The notes beneath the pieces are model-generated. The model was not told the origin of the DNA and searched no databases. It worked only from the letters and a program-made list of their open reading frames with translations. Below, piece after piece: positions 26,063-39,930 of a DNA stretch of 64,000 bases. Source of the DNA: Datnioides undecimradiatus. Taxonomy: Eukaryota; Chordata; Actinopteri; Lobotiformes; Datnioididae. The position numbers and the translations under genes were made by a program. The first letter of the stretch is position 1; each line of letters begins with the position of its first letter. Location: the NCBI GenBank assembly GCA_008933995.1, contig WARS01000016.1:15876886-15940885 (forward strand), read 5' to 3'.

Positions 26063-29000
26063 TCAAATCTGATTTCTGGCTGGGGAGGACTGCCTTATTC
26101 ATCCATCTTTTCCCAAGTGGAAAACAACCAAACACAGAGCAATGAGAGTAATTCATAATACACAAAAAGTGTTTAAACTTACCACCATCCAACAACTACA
26201 CACCAAGGTCATTACTCTTAATGAGAATGTGCTTTATTTCACTTTTTGTGGTTTTTATTCTGTATTGCTGTAGCTTTTTGCTCCCATCAGTGCTTGAGAC
26301 TCTTCACATTGAGAGATCAATCCCTTACAGGGCAAAAGGTGAATTTGTACTTGGTCTCTGTTTTTCCCCCTACGGTATGTGTCCATCCAAATGAAACCAG
26401 ATCTCATGGTGAGGTCAACCCCGTAAATCATCTTTGGAATAAGGAGTGGGTCTGTCCTTCTTGTTTAATAATCTAGTGGGGGTTTTTAATCCAGTTTTGT
26501 TTTTGTTTTTTAAGGATTGCTGCTGGCTTTTCTTAGTGTGCAAGCAATTGCGATTAATTACATTCACATGTTGTGAAACAGCAGCCAACTAAACAGCAAG
26601 AGTGATAGCCTGCAGGGTTCAGCATCCTAAACACCAAGAGAGATCCACTGTTTTAAAGGCATCCTGTGCTGCTCTTGTTTGTGTCATTCATCTCTCAATC
26701 CCCCAAGTAAAAGACTGGCCTCTGTGTGTAAATTAAAGTGTTTAGAGAGAGCTGTGCTCTTATTCTGCTCTTGTTTCCTTCTTTTTTTAACCTTCTTTTT
26801 TGCACCCTTCTATATATAAACTGTAAAGCAACAATTTTCTGATCCTGAGTTATGATCAAAAGTTGTTTTACATGTTTGTCTGCAGTAGGTTTCTAAATTA
26901 CAAGAGTACTGATAGGACTTAATGGCCCTGGGTCCTTGGGGTACTTCCAATTTAACCCAATTACAGACTGTAAAATTTTACGAGTCCTTGAAGTATGGAT
27001 TGGGGAAGCAATTCACCCTGTGGCCCCCATATTCCTCTCCTCCCTCACCTACAAGTCCAACAGTTCATTCAACTTTAAATAAGTTTCCAAACACTTAAAG
27101 TTGATGTTCAGGTCAGGAAATGGCTTTAATTACTTAATGTTCTTGTTTTTATGAGAAATATGTTTATAGCATTTCTGCTTGAATAGACTAACCAGTGGGT
27201 GCAGACAAGACGAGTCAAAAAAACATGTGATTCTAAGCACATGGCGCACTCATTATCTTGTTATAGTTAAATGGCCCAAAGTCAGAGGTTTAACAAATAA
27301 TCCGCAGTGTCTTGAACCCTCGCATTAGAGAAGTACACTTCACGTTTATGTTTTAATTGAGGTTGCAATCCTCAAATGCCTAGTAGAAACAACAATGTGA
27401 TCTGAATTAGGCCCACTTCCCACGCAAATTTTGAAGGAGTCTCAGAGCAGAGTTGATTTAACCAGGTTTTCTTGTGAGCAGCCAGATGGAGGAGCATGGT
27501 GTGGGATGCCAAAGTACACCACCTAATTAGCTCCAAAAAAGTCAGAGAGTAAGCCCGCCCCTAGCTGTTTTTTGATTAAAAAGTCGGAGTTTGTGTCAAA
27601 GTAATTGGAAATCATTAAAATTTAGAATGAGCCACAATCTCTTTGAACTGTGCCTTTGGGAGAAACTTCTCTTTACTCTAGAGTTCCCATTAAAGAATAG
27701 CAGTCAATTGACAAGATGGTTTTTGAACAATGCCTGTTTTTCAGGCTTTGGGTCAACTTGATACGATTTAGGGATCAATCACAAGTTTGGCAGAAACTTT
27801 TTACTTTTTTGTGTGTCTCTCCTTCATTCCTTTTGTGATTTGAGCAGTAATCACCACAAGCAGTGCCGTTTTTAGAGAAATTCAGACACTGGAGTTGTCA
27901 CATATCAGGTAAACCAAAGCTCATACGCTTTCCTACAAGTTGCTGTTCTGTGATTGGATTTTTGGCTGCATCTAACACCTCCCTTTTTCCTTAGTACAAC
28001 AAGGACAATCAGCCCTGCCCTGCTCTGTTCTGTCTCTTATTGATTATACACACAGGGAAATCATTGAGAACAAAGAGAGAGAGGGAAGGCAAGCCGAATA
28101 ACAAGTGAGCATGGTTATGGGAACGATCCATAATGTATCTGAGCTTCTGTGCGTGTGTTTTCATGCACTTGTTGGAGTGTCCTGTTCAACAAATTGAATC
28201 AGTACTATTTCCCAGACACAGGTGTCTGGAAGTAAATGTTCTAAATTTTAGGCATACCATCTGACGCGATAACGATGTGGCTAGTGGGAGTGTCCCCTTT
28301 CCTAATAGTAGCTGGTTACTACTGAGCATCCCGATCTGATATTTATATTTTCTTGTAAAGTACAGTCATGGCATACACAATTGGGGTACAAGTTAATAAA
28401 TCCAAACCCGATGAGCTAAGATACCCTTGACAATTTAATCTCCGCATAGCCTGCGTCACAGATTTGCTTTAATGATCGTGACTGTCAGGAACCTTTTTGT
28501 AGGGAGTGCTGTTTAAAACATTGCAAGGACAAAACTGATTGTATCTCAGACAAAGCACAAAGAAAGAACACATCAGAAACGAGCAAGGACTAAAATTATA
28601 TCTTATCACGAACAAGTAACTTTGAGCAACTGGATTAAAAATCACACTACAAAGGAGCACCGTCATTATGCAGTTCAGTTTTGTTTTGTGAGAAAGTAGA
28701 AGATGAAGCTAAGCATAATCAAAGAGGTAAAATGAAGAGAGGTACAGAAGCTTTTTACAGCTAGGACAATTCTTAGCCTTTAGAGTGAACGATTTCCAAG
28801 GGCTTTTCCATTATATATCCTCTCCATCAATGGACTAACTCTGTCTCCAAGGAATTTGTGTACTTCTAATGAGTTTTGCCAAATTATGTTTTTAGTGAAA
28901 CATATTTGTTGCCTGGATTTTAGTCAGTGGTTACACATTTTATAGCATAGAAACATTCTTCTTCTTCTTAGGTGTTTACAATGGATAGTGGGTTCACAAA

Positions 29001-32000
29001 GCCTAGGACTTTGACATCTAACTCTAATGCACAACAACAACAAACAGTATGTGCAATGCTTACCAGCCTGTCTCAATTCCTATGTAACAGGCTGCTCCCA
29101 CAAGTCATTGTTCTCCATTAGAGTGGGCTTTTTTTCTAATTAGTTCACAGAGCTTTGGAACACCGCGTTCATAGACAGTATACATTGTTGCTCTGTCACT
29201 GTTTGTGTTTGTTGATTGTTGTTTATCTTTGTTAGTTATTGTTTATCGACTGCTGTTTATCATTGAATGCTGTTGTACACATCTTGAGGGAGAATATGTG
29301 AAACACCCAGTAAATATTCAACAGTCTCACCATATTGCCACACATCTGTTCCTTGTGTGGATTTTGGTCCGTGTGTGTGTTTGTGAGTGTGTGCGCATGT
29401 GAGATCAGCTCTTTCTGTGTGTGGGTTGCAAAGATAGACGGCTGTTAATATCAGATTCTGCGACAGAGCCAAATGTTCCGCTGTGGATAAAGACTATTAC
29501 AAATGGCTAGAGGCTGTTTTGGCTAGACACTGAATTCACAGCAGATAAATAACATTAGAAAACACAAAACTCTCACACACGGGCGCAAATACACAGCCAC
29601 ACTCAGTGTTATTCTAAACACCTTGTATGCATACACACACATGCTTCTAATGCAAACACAAAACAAGCAACTGTATTGAACTGCAGGCTATTGTGATCAA
29701 ATCTGACTTCATGGTAGAAATTCAAGGCAGAAAACAAAAAGCAGCATCCTGAGGATCCAGTTACACACACTGGCAAAGAACAGCCATGGCGTTGTTGTAG
29801 CTGTAAATGTATTAAACATGTTATTGGTAATAAATTGTGTTATTGGCCAATCAGGTAATGATTAAGGCCTGATTCTCTTCCCTGGGGATACTAGTTCTAT
29901 ATCTGCTGACTGGGGGCAGGTGTTAGAACATAATGTTTGAGTAATAGGGTCACTGACTACCAAGGGCCCTTAATGAGTTCGGATCGGGCCATTTGTTGCT
30001 TACTGGTGCGCATTTCCAATTAGATTTTTCCTTTTATTTAATTTATCTGATTTCTCAAAACAAGCCTGGAATAAAATTTGTAAAACAACAAGGACATTTC
30101 TTAGACAAGTACATAGCAACTTTAATCGCTGACCAGCTAGAGTACAACAAATTTTGCATAGTTTTTACAAAAATGGATTAATTTGAAATTCTCAGCCTCT
30201 ATCATTGGATTAAGTGATGCATTTTTAAAATTATAAAAAAAATTTGTGACTGTGTTCAAAGCATTTTATTTTAAGGTTTTTTTCAGTGCCAGGTAGAGGA
30301 AATGTTGCAGGTTTGTTTTCATCACTGATGGCTTGACACTTTTTCCTTGACATGATGGCACATTATGTTCTTGGTGGCAGTCATTATAAAACAATTTCAT
30401 TGTGTTATTGTTAAGTTTTAAAGTCCTCTCTTGGATCTCAGAGTTGTTTATAAGGATTTCACTCCAACTCACATTATTTTTTCACATTATGTTCCTCTCT
30501 GGCTGTTTGTCATTAAACATGGTATATTCACACCTTTTTTTTTAGTGGAGCAGCGCAGTCTCACAAGTAGAATCAAGACTCAAAATCCTGACTTATTTAG
30601 TCCTTTATATTACTCTTTCATTTAAATTTGTGGGTTTTTTTAAATAGAGAAATATTTATGTTTTGGGCATGACAGAGGAAGATAATTCAGCAGGGAGGTG
30701 AGGGATGAGGAGGAGGAATGAGACACATTGATAGGATGACAATGAGAGGCCAGGCAATGAGGCAGAGAAAGAGAAGAGTTGATCTTATGATTGTCTTTAA
30801 GTCTGCATCGGATTCTTTTTACACTTTTTGCAGCTTCTCTTCGTCATGCTCCCTCTGATCCCTTCTTATGATCCCTACTATGTGTGTTTTCTACGTTTTT
30901 CTCCTTCTGTCCACCAGGGGGAGGGTATGAACTACACTATATTATTTATTTATGCACCTGTTTATTGTTCCCTTTCTTTTTGTCCTCTTCTCAAGTGGTC
31001 TACAATTAATGTTTTCTTCCTCTCCTGCATTATTTTTAAAAGCATCCATTTTTCATCTAAGGCATCTTTCTTTGACCAGGCCTGAATAAATCCTAAAAGA
31101 ATTATACATCTTTCTACTCATATTCACAGCACCGAAAGCTCAGAAATAAAAATTCTGCACCTCACGTTTGAAAGATGGAAAGGATGATGTTTCCCTAGCT
31201 TCAAACACACTCTCTCCTCCCTAATTAGACTTAGGCCCGAAGTCACTTGCCTGAAAAATTACAGATTTATTCCACCCAATTTAGGCCACCCAAAAAAGTA
31301 AGAACTAAATATTGCACACAGATATGTTTGCAATATTACTGAACAGACTTGAATATTTTTTTTTTTTTTAAGTTTAACTTGAACTTAATCCGAAGTTAAA
31401 TTGTGTTTGCATATTGTTTCACAACCAGTGATGGTAGGCTGCCTCAAATTGCTGAGATCAAGGAGAACCAGTCAGTGCTAAACCCGCAAACAAAGACATT
31501 TTGGGGGTTTTTTCAACCTGTACTCTATTTTTCTATATTTTTAAATAAAAAAATGGTTTAAATGACCATTGAGGACAACAGATTTTGTAATTGGTACAGT
31601 TTTGAGCAACCATCATCCAGGTACACACTAAAATGTACAGTGTAGGGCAACCACTGGTGACATTGTTGAAAATTGTCTGGCAACATCATGAAACAGAGAA
31701 GTCCCACTTTGAAGTCTCGTAACAGGTGTGAGAGTGCTCTAATGATTGTAGAGATTCTCTGTGCTGCCTGGTTGACAATGTGTGTGTGAAGGATACATGT
31801 TTTAGAAAACTAGCTTCTTTGTAGCAACATCTATATTTGAAGCATTTCAGTCCACTGCAAATTCTTTGGTTTTTCTGATATTGCGCTTCACATGGTTGTT
31901 GTTGTAATGAAGCTCTCTATCAATGCTGTGTACTCCTCTGCAGAAATAGTTTGTAAATGACGACAGCATGTTCCTCTCTGGACATTATTAGCTGGAATCA

Positions 32001-32439
32001 TGCACAATATTGTGATAATTTTCATTTTGACAAAAACTGACATTCAGCAGCTTTTATTAACTTCACTTGTTGGAAGAACAGCAACCAGCAGCAGTTTTGG
32101 TTGATTTTGAATTTGGACTAACTTACTGGTACTAAGAGGTGGGGACGTTTCATGTAGTGCAGACCACAGTTCATAGGAGAAGGCCAGACAAGAGCAAATA
32201 TCCTATTTGCCTTCTTTACAAACTAAATAAAAAAAGGAAACTGAAAAAATGGTACTGTTCATCAAAACTTCACCTGTGCTGAATGCAACATTCGTTACAT
32301 TCACTTGAATTTTTCTTCGGGTGTTCTCTCTATTGGTAATTTGTGTTACCTATGTTTTATTTGATTTTATTTACACATTGCACCATAAGCTTTTTTCATG
32401 TTATCAGCACAAAATGCAGTCGAAGCAGGGGTTTCTGTA

Positions 32440-32800
32440 CATTAAAATGGAACAGTGAGGTTAGGTGCCTTTCCCAGGGGCACTTTATCAGTTTTTATGG
32501 GGGCAGAGTGACATTCACAGTCTCATTTCCCAACATATGTTCTTCCATCTGTATAACCAATAATGTGAACAACGAAAGTTGCACACTTGCAGATACGCCT
32601 CTAACCTGTAAATCTCTCAGTGAGGACACAATGTCTTTTTATTTTTTATCTCTTGTGTTAATCCTGCTATGTTCTGCTGTGGCAATTACTTATCCAATTA
32701 TCTTCAGTACATTGTATTTGTTCTTCTCTTATCTATATCCTTCTCTATGCTGCAGCAAATACCCAACTTCCCCATTGGGATCATTAAAGTTTCATCCAAT
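32440..32800 (+). repeat. Mosaic of old interspersed repeat fragments
   Basis: GGTTAGGTGCCTTTCCCAGG followed by GGCACTT resembles the GGTGCCTTGCTCAAGGGCAC core of fish tRNA-like SINE repeats. Near 32761, CCCAACTTCCCCATTGGGAT followed by CATTAAAGTTTC resembles another common fish repeat end (AATTTCCCC.TGGGGATCAATAAAGT). A 166-codon open frame runs over both, which argues against it being a gene. Assignments are from memory and tentative. Confidence 0.4.
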
Positions 32801-34420
32801 CTTTAGAGAAATACAAGATAGCACCAATCGCAAGGCATATTAAATAACAAGGAATGCAGCAAGGGTTGCTGCCTCTTAAGATGATGTCTCTTTCCAGCGT
32901 CACACCACACCTCCAGTCTACAGCACGACCGGTTGCTACGCGAGCAACTAAGCCTTTTCAAAAGGGCACTTTTGAGTTAGCTGAATATTATTTCTATCAT
33001 ATTCATATCTTCATGTCTGACTTTTTACACCAAAAATGGTCAGTTGTTCAGCTTTGTGAAGACTGCCTACTCCTTATCACATCATTAAAGAAAACAATGT
33101 TGCATTACAGAAAGTGTGAGTCGCAGGCGGGTGAAGGGATGCGCACACGCATGCAATGTTGTCTTTTTATTGCCTTTGTGAGAAAGCTGCACTGCTATTC
33201 TGCTCAGATGTGTTTTCTGTCAGGCTCTGCTGTATGGAATACAGAGACAATGCTAATGAAGCAAAGCATAGACGGTCCCGCTGTTTTTCTGACCTCCCAT
33301 ATACAATTTGGAGCAAAGCAAACACACACATATATATATACCTTCCTCTGTTTGTCTGTATTTGCTCATGTGTTAAAGCATCAAAAACAAGAAACTTTTT
33401 TTTTTTCCTGTTTTGGACCCCTTGTCTTTCTTTTCTTCTGTTTGAAAGCAGAAAGCAACTCTGTGTGTCTTGGTGCTGAAATAGCTTAGTTGTAGAACAG
33501 TTGTCCTCATGGGGCAAATTAGTTTATGGCCTTCAAAAGATGTAGATACACGACCGCAACAAGAAAAGTAAGTTTGACTTTAGTTGTTAAAAGTTTTGTC
33601 GGTGTGAGAGGTGGACTGCACAGACACAGCCATATGGAGGGGTTTCATTTTTTTTTCCATTTTAAGCATTCCTTAAATTTTTAATTTATTACTAAAACTA
33701 TTACATCAGTCAGTCTGAAGTAATACTACCAAACCTCATCAAGGTTTTAAGTGATGTACAGTTAAAACAATAGTTTCTATAGGATACATCTATTAATGAA
33801 CAGCAAGCACAAAAGTTACTGTCAAAATTAAGACACACTCGAGTTGGTTCCTCTGGATCTGATGTGCTGGTCTCATGGTGGTGTACCATGTATTCCACCA
33901 TACCATTTTTACTATAGCACTGGACACATTATTGTGAACGTTTACATGATTTCCTTGACCCATCCATTCTCTCCCCACTGTCTTCTCTCTCTCCCTTACT
34001 TTTCGATGTAAATGCCTGTCTCCAACTCTGCCCCTTTTCTAGCAAAAACAAGCCAATGAACAATGGATGAAATGGCTAAAGTTGCAGAGGAGTGAAGCTA
34101 GTCTTTCACTACTGATTAAATTATCAGCTTGGCGCCCCATCGGAGGCACAAAGGCATGAAATTGCTTGACATTTTTTCTCCTTACGCACTCTGCCATTAG
34201 CCATTTCCTCAGCTACATTTCACAGCGAGGAGGATGGCAAGAGGCTCTGAAAGTCGTTTTGGAGTAACTCAAGGATTTGTCAAGCAGTGTGTTGTGTAAA
34301 GGTGGACAGATGTACAGCACGTTGAACATCAGCAAAAGACGGCTGAGAGGTGCACGATAAAGTGACTGCTGGTGAGCATCTGAAAGTAGATACTATAACA
34401 TCCAAGGCTTAATGTTTCTA

Positions 34421-34423
<3 letters not shown>

Positions 34424-34453
<30 letters not shown>
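34424..34453. repeat. (AC)n microsatellite
   Basis: Fifteen uninterrupted AC units in the large intron. Confidence 0.95.
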
Positions 34454-34455
<2 letters not shown>

Positions 34456-35820
34456 TGATGCACAAACACATATGCAGTGCTCACATTTCGTAGTTAAAAT
34501 TCAGAATCAAGCATCTAGAGATGGTGAATTACAACATTTTCTCTTCAGTGGTCTGAACTGGCTCTTTAACAAGACACACCTGCATGCACAAAGACACAGA
34601 CATAGACTTTAGTCTCTTGCTCTTTCTGGCACACACAAACATACACACACTCTTTCCACAAAGACAAACCTCTAATGTACCTTGACTCTCTCCTGTCCCA
34701 CCTCAGTAACTCAGTAGGGACTTTTATAACTTTTTAAAACAGCCCAAGGCTTTCTCTTCCCCCCCCCTTTTTTTTTTTACACCTGCAGGATTCATGGGGC
34801 GTTTTAAACACGCTGCATCTCCCTCCCTCATCCAGACACAGACACTTGCTGCAAAAGTCAGGAGGCTTTAGAAATGCCATATTTCTGCATTCTGTCTCGA
34901 TTTAACTCTCTAAAAGTCAAAGGCTCTCGCTTTTCCTGTCTTCAGTCTTGTCTCAATGAATCACTCAGCACCACTTTTTAAAATTTAAAAAGTTTTAAGG
35001 TGCTTCTTGGATGGGGTTTGATGGTGGTGGCAGGGGCACTGAGGCAGATGACGGAGCATTTAGCGTGAAAAGGTTAAAGGTTTGCGTCCCAAATGGCAAG
35101 GTGGCGATAAGGTGGTGTGGCTTTCAATGGTTCTGAGGAGGAAAAGGGCAGGATGAATGTCAGCCAAGTCTTCTGGGAAATATAAATCACACTAAAAAGA
35201 CCCAATTTGAACATTTTCAGCAAGATTTTCTGCACAACTTCCCTCGCTGTTTTCAAAAATACACCAAATGAAGTAATTTTTGCAGGGGCAAGGGCAAACA
35301 CATAAACAGCCCAAAACATTTCCATTAAAGCAGAAACATGTTGCAGCTTAAGCACTGGTGCTAATTCAGATAGACACATGAAGATCTGAAACAAATACAA
35401 CAACTGAAATCTGCAGCAAACAAAAAAAAAATATACATACTACAGAAAACTAAAACAATATGTCAACAGCAGACAGAGTGTAAATGCAGAGAGGGTGCAA
35501 AGGCAAAAGCACACAAACCCTGAAAACAATTGCAGCAGAGAAACACTGTACAGATAGAAGGTTTCTAGAAAACTGCAGAAACAAAGAAGCATAAAAGTAC
35601 ATATTCTTTTTTACATTCAAAAACAGAGTCATCTTCTCTTTCAGGTCAAAAAATCAATCTGTGCCATTTAACGCTCTACCTAGAGACCTGAAGCGCATCC
35701 CTAGATATCCCTGTTTTCAGGGTTTGTATGTGACTTTGCATCCTTTCTGTTTTTGCAGCGTGTTTGTGTTGCTGTTGTATTTGTTTTGTCTTTCCGCAGC
35801 ACATTTTTTTCTTTCACACT

Positions 35821-35847
35821 TTCATTCATTCATTCATTTCATTCATG
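35821..35847. repeat. Short (CATT)n microsatellite
   Basis: About six CATT units, with one extra T interrupting the phase. Confidence 0.85.
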
Positions 35848-37049
35848 CGTGGCCTCAAGAAAAAGAGGCCACATGAGCAACTGCCAAATGGAGCTACATA
35901 TACAAAGGGGCTTCAAATGTGAAGCAGCCGTCAGACTTTTTTTCAGCAGTCCTCTCATCATTTAGTCATAAAATTTAACATTCAAATAAATGCATATTCA
36001 ACAAATGTTGTATGAAGGACAAAACCTACAGAAGTAGGTTTACCTGAGATTAGGTCCAATGTCAGGGTCCTTACAAGTAATTCTGACAGAAGTGTCAGAA
36101 CACTGTAATTATTTGAGCTCGACAAGCTGACCCCAGATGCCCCGTTCAGTGTTTCAAACCCAGTCATACCTTGCAGGCAAGACACAGTCAGTATTTGAAT
36201 GTAATGGAAATGAATCATCAATTTAGCAAATACAAGGAATAACAGATGAACAAAGATATAAAATTTTAACATGAGAATTTACAATTGGGTTAGCTGATTT
36301 TACGGTACAACTGTCTTTTATTGTTTCTGCACATCTGCACATCTGAGAAATGTAAAATATATTTCTTAAAAAGTGCAAGAATTAGTCTCTTCTTCCCTGT
36401 CTTTTGTTTTGAATATCTGATCCCACCCACCCTCCCTCTTCCTCCTCTGTTTTTCCCCCAGAAATGAATTAAGATAAAAACCATTTCATGTTGATGTATT
36501 TCTGTCCTGCTTATCTTGTCAGGTTGGACAAATATGGACGCTGTATAAAATGGCCTTGTCGGGACTGAAGGTCAAAAGAGATCTATAAGAGAGAGGAAGA
36601 GGTGGGGGACTATTGGCATGAGAGCGCAAGTGTGAAAGGGGAGGAATAATGTAAGAACGGGAAGCCGAGTGGGAAGGAAGACAGTTTTCTCTAATAATAA
36701 TGAATTGCAAAGATAACAGCTTTGCTGCAGACTCCAGATAGCTGCACCATGAAAAACAAAACCATGCTGAGGCCTGACCAGAAACTTTAAGTGACTTTTT
36801 ATGTGCGTATGTGTTTCTGTTACTGAACGACTTCTACTGTAGACTGAGCATTAATGACTGTTAACGTTCAGTGATGAATCACGTGTGTTACTTTGATTGC
36901 TAAATATGATCCTTAGTTCACTGACACAAGGAAAGAGGACCATAAAGATTGTTTTTTGCTTGTTTGTTTGTTTGTTTTTTAGTGTGCATTGTGTGTGTTA
37001 GTGAAAGTGGTAGCGCGTCTGTGGGGTTCCACCTTGAGCTATGCTGACA

Positions 37050-37360
37050 TCATAGCATTAGGTCTGCAAGTATTTGGTAGACCAAAGTATTGGAGAAATT
37101 CAATTTTGACCAGATGGTCGAACAAGCCTTAAAGTCAGAGGATCACCAAAGTTTTTACAGTTCAGCCTAAAGTAGATTAATTACACTCCATCTAACAGTG
37201 GGAGACTTCAAACCAGAAATTTGAACCTCATGGACGTGCAAAATGAACATGCAATATCACCAATGTAAGCATAGTTCATTCTCTGGGGACTATGAAGGTC
37301 TATACACATTTTCATGAAAGTCCACCATAGTTGTTGAGATATTTCACTAGTTTATATTTT
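37050..37360 (+). repeat. Degenerate teleost interspersed repeat
   Basis: Phrases AAAGTCAGAGGATCACCAAA, GAACCTCATGG and ATAGTTGTTGAGATATTTCA occur in the order I recall from a very common fish repeat (GTCAGGGGATCACCAAAGT, ATTTCATGGCAATCCATCC, AGTTGTTGAGATATTTCA). This copy is clearly diverged. Its class is not resolvable from the sequence alone. Confidence 0.55.
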
Positions 37361-39585
37361 ATTGCTACTTTAGTATTAACACAAATTTAAATTACAGGCT
37401 TGTCATCATTACTGATTTGTAAACGATAGAGGAGGACAAAGAGCCAAGACAAAATTCTCTATTTATTATTAATTATTATTAATCAAAATATTTTTATCAC
37501 ATTATTCTCCTCAAATGAACAACTTAACAAGTAAATCCAAAGCCCACATGAGATTGCTGATACCTCAAGTACATGAGTGCAAGGCACAGTCATAAATTAA
37601 GGACATCATCATTCACAGAACAGCAATAAAATACACAGCATTAACACTGGCCTCCAGACTATCCTCTAACACATAAATTAACCAAAGTTAATCAAGTTGA
37701 AACTTGAATGAAACCTCAAACCCATTTTTTTAAGCTTTTAATCAATGTTCATGCCAATTTTATTATGAAACCCATCCATTCCTGTCATATGCATGATAAT
37801 GCATCACACAATGGATTTTTACACGTTTTCCTGTTGCCAATGACTCATAGAGACAGAATTGATTTGTTCTTGCAGCTTAAGAATTATCATACAATACTCT
37901 CTCTGACATGCCATTTCCCACTGGCTACTTATGTTGTTCGTATTTCATTTTCCCTTGAGCTTGAAAAAACATTGTGTCATATTGTCTTTTTTTTTAAACT
38001 TTGTGGTGGTCAAACTGTGTAACTCAGTGGTTGACATCCTGGTGGTGTGAGTTTTCCACCTGACAAATGTATGGATACGCTTTTCGTCTCTTTATGGGCA
38101 ACTTAGAAATGAAAAAATGGAGGGAAAGAACGTAATAGATGGCGTGTTTGTGAGGGAGGCCGACAGGTGAGTTAAAACAGAGGCGATGGCAAACAGGGAA
38201 TGCTGTGCTGAGATGGAGAAAGAGGGTCCAGAGACATAGAGTGATAGATAGTCAGTATGTATGTGTGAGCCTGCCCATCAGAGCTGGTTTAAGCCTGCAG
38301 CAGCGTCACTGTAATTGCCTCCACTGTCAAACCAGCCAAAGATACTCACATCACTGCTGTTGACTAAGCCAGCAAACTCTTTCTCTCCCTCTCTCTGCCG
38401 TTGTCTCTCTCCATTTCAGATGCAAAACTTTAGGATAATGAATGATTCCTCTGTTCTCATTCCCCCAAACTCTGTTTTAATCTCTTGTCTGTTTGGTTGT
38501 CTGTCTGTCTCTCTCTTTGTTTCTCTACTTAACCTCTGAGCGCTGCTGCATGCACTCTGTTTTTACAGATCAATAAGTCAGGCCCAATGTGAAGCATGTG
38601 CTTCCAACACTTATTATATCACTTGGATGTTCAGCACTGCACAGCAGCAAACGTTGCTTCACCTTTAATCCACCTCACGACTCCTCTACACCTCCAATAC
38701 CTTTACCTTCAACCTAGAGTAAATACCGCAGTTAGCTCTGACAAACAGCAAACCCAGAAATGTTGACAGAGGAAATGGTTTGATTTGTAGAGGTCTTAAT
38801 AATACCGCTAAATTAAAAATGAAATGGTTGAGTTCTTCTCTGGGAGAAACAAAGCAGGGGGACTTTTTACATGCTAGTAAAAGCCTGATAAAACTGAAAC
38901 GACAAAGGGAACATTGTTGAAACACAGATGCATCCTTTTAATGTAGCTTTCCATTTCACCAACAAAGTGCACTTACAGTCATTTAGTCTGATACGGATTC
39001 ATAAACTCGCATTTAATTTAAATGAAAGTAGCTAATTGGTGTGGTGAAATGAGTTAACTCTGATGCAAACTGATTCAAGCATTTTCTTAAATCAGGTGAC
39101 ACTTTCTTGACGCTAGTTATCTGCTCTACTTCAGCCTAATGCAATTCAACAAAGGAAGGGTCTAAATCAAACAAATCTCCATTTGACGTAAATGAAATTA
39201 ACTCAATTAGGCGATTTTTCATTTAGTTTAAAAACACGTATTTTAAAAAATAAATGGCTTCTCGAGGTGAACCGCTTTTGTAATAGAATAAAACCAACAA
39301 CTAATAAAGAAAAAAACATCCTGAAAATAAAAGGGGCAGGAAAGAGGCAACACTGAAACAGACACATCTTTTAAAGTGCATGTTCATTACTCGGGTGCAA
39401 CCAAACATGGAAAACCACTGCCAAGGGAGCTTTTCTCTGTCTGCTAATGTGTAGTTCTTCAGATTGCAACCCTGAAATGTAGAATTATTCCTCACCAAAG
39501 GGCCTATTACGAGAATATACATTTTCTCTATTCAGGGGAAGGAAAGGACATTAACAGAGGAAGCCTGGTGCAACCAATTCCAGCC

Positions 39586-39930
39586 AAAGTGCCTTTGGCC
39601 AAGGCACTGTCTCTTGTTCATGTCTCTCTGTTGTTTGGCCACAGTCTGGACGCACATCATGAGTTCAGTTAATCTACCCTTTGGCTTGAATGCTTTATCC
39701 GTTCGACCTCTCAGTTGGGATTGGGAAACCAACCTTCTGAAGTGCCCTTGAGCAAAGCTTGGCTGGAAAAGTGCCCTTGTAGCAAAGCATTTTTTTCTTT
39801 TTTGATATTTGTTGTGAGTTTGCTGTTTAATTTGTTATACCCTCCCCTTCATAAATTGTAATTCTGTCAGCTTTGCCGAAAGCGTTCTTTATTTAATTTC
39901 ACTTGCCAACATGCCCTTGAGTGAAGCATG
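39586..39930 (+). repeat. Cluster of GTGCCCTTGAGCAAAGC-like SINE fragments
   Basis: Four variants of one phrase lie within 350 bp: AGTGCCTTTGGCCAAGGCAC near 39588, AAGTGCCCTTGAGCAAAGC near 39740, AAGTGCCCTTGTAGCAAAGC near 39768 and TGCCCTTGAGTGAAGC near 39911. The phrase resembles GTGTCCTTGGGCAAGACAC found in fish tRNA-derived repeats. AACCTTCTGAAGTGCCCTTG near 39731 supports that origin. The first variant is also a perfect 8-bp stem with a 5-base loop. Confidence 0.4.

Noticed and set aside
32343-32843. A 166-codon open frame with hydrophobic segments
   Set aside because: It runs across two fragments that look like unrelated interspersed repeats, so the frame is not a gene. The hydrophobicity comes from T-rich DNA.
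32854-33489. A 211-codon open frame on the + strand, the longest outside the LINE
   Set aside because: No recognisable domain, biased low-complexity stretches (TTTTTTTTTCC, TATATATA), no upstream promoter or splice context, and overlapping open frames on both strands. Consistent with chance in a 24.6-kb intron.
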